From NCBI GenBank assembly GCA_028753945.1, contig JAPNXP010000006.1, positions 2,232,001 through 2,296,000 on the forward strand: DNA of 64,000 bases, written 5' to 3'. The position numbers and the translations under genes were made by a program. This stretch comes from Hexactinellida sp. DTS-2022. Taxonomy: Eukaryota > Porifera > Hexactinellida. Under the pieces are notes generated by a model. That model made no database searches. It worked only from the letters and a program-made list of their open reading frames with translations, and was not told the origin of the DNA. This document shows, in pieces, positions 63,300 to 64,000 of this stretch. Each line of letters begins with the position of its first letter. Position 1 is the stretch's first letter.

Positions 63300-64000
63300 A
63301 GAGAAGATGGCCATCCTATGAGGTCCCGCGAAGAAGACCCAAATTAAATCCTATCGCTGCCCCCTCTCTCCTTCCTGGTTGTCCGTCTTATTATTCCTCT
63401 ATCCCTTCAATTAGAATCAAACGAACTCGGTTCTCTTACGACTCCAAAGAGGAAGATTTATTGAACCAAGCAACTAATCTCAGCTTGAGATCAGATAAAA
63501 TGGAGAAGTTTCGTGTTGGTTGTATACAAGAAATACGAGATAAGTTAGCTTTGATAACAATCCCAACTGACTGTTTAGGTTGGATTCAAACAGATAATTG
63601 TGTGAGATTTTTTTGCCTAAGATGGAAAATCATAATATTTGTGCAGATGTTTCTCTTGAAATAAATTCTTTTTTATCTGTGAACGGATATATAGTATTAT
63701 ATATATGGGAGGAGTCCATTTCTCTCTCATTTATCTCTATCACTGATATTCGACAAATTGAAACTTCCCCTCATAAGAAACATCTTCACCATATCTCTAA
63801 AGCAAAAGAACATAATGAGGAGGCCATATGTAATCTATTAGATAGTGATAAAACAGAATCCAATTGTTCCGATTTGCCAAGATGACAATCTATTCTTGGC
63901 CAACTAGAGAATGTGGGTATTTACAAGAAGAGAAGGAGATATAATGTTCTTACACAAATTCTGGCCATAAAAACGCATCTGGTTTCTCCTGCTAGTTACA
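63300..64000 (+). pseudogene. Unrecognised coding fragment running off the window
   Basis: Just after an acceptor-like ATTTTCAG (near 63286) an open frame without stops runs from about 63300 to 63664: RRWPSYEVPRRRPKLNPIAA, then KRTRFSYDSKEEDLLNQATN and VGCIQEIRDKLALITIPTDC. Within the T-run at about 63607-63613 the coding continues one frame over as LPKMENHNICADVSLEINSF, to CSDLPR and a TGA at 63883-63885. Beyond it, QSILGQLENVGIYKKRRRYN and HLVSPASY stay open to the end. The composition is clearly coding. The closing KRRRYN..TQILAIKTHLVSPASY faintly recalls the region before the core of some THAP/P-like transposases, which I cannot confirm. One frameshift and one stop suggest a relic. Confidence 0.45.

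Overview
The window reads as a piece of an AT-rich animal genome that is almost entirely transposable elements in various stages of decay. The case for an animal rests on the element families (a LINE with an apurinic endonuclease, Tc1- and pogo-like TA-flanked repeats, many hAT repeats with 8-bp target duplications, PIF/Harbinger with a Myb partner, Helitron, P-like and Mutator-like transposases, and a transposase with a RAG1-type zinc head) and on one ordinary host exon: the first coding exon of ALG2, minus strand, with a GTGAGT donor. I could not assign the organism below 'probably an aquatic invertebrate'. There are no tRNA, rRNA, CRISPR or prokaryotic features.

Layout. 0-3.3 kb: small non-autonomous repeats. 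3.3-12.1 kb: a decayed Helitron (Rep plus helicase) split by a P-like transposase relic and by a 2.76-kb long-inverted-repeat element. 12.1-15.5 kb: short Tc1-, pogo- and hAT-like elements. 15.5-17.7 kb: a broken, unclassified transposase, minus strand. 19.1-31.6 kb: a 12.5-kb element with 540-bp terminal inverted repeats (TIRs) and an 8-bp target duplication, carrying a Mutator-like DDE transposase and an OTU cysteine protease; a 3.66-kb Harbinger element sits in its transposase gene. 33.5-39.1 kb: a 5.5-kb inverted repeat with other insertions. 40.9-42.0 kb: a near-perfect palindrome with a 45-bp spacer. 42.4-46.0 kb: an apparently intact DNA transposon with 680-bp TIRs, a 4-bp target duplication and one uninterrupted 709-codon transposase gene, lying in a LINE 3' end. 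46.3-52.9 kb: repeats around the ALG2 exon. 53.1-54.6 kb: a broken Mutator-like transposase with FLYWCH-type head and RING tail. 54.8-57.6 kb: Harbinger- and pogo-type repeats. 57.7-62.8 kb: a nearly intact LINE flanked by a 476-bp direct duplication and carrying a hAT element inside a hAT element. 63.3-64.0 kb: the start of an unrecognised coding region running off the end.

Working together: only three sets of parts form a system. The 42.4-46.0 kb transposon has an intact transposase and matching ends. The Harbinger has an intact Myb protein but a broken transposase. The 12.5-kb element once paired a transposase with an OTU protease. Nested insertions with clean target duplications give a relative time order in several places, and in three cases (LINE, 12.5-kb transposase, palindrome family) removing the insertion rebuilds an open frame or an empty site.
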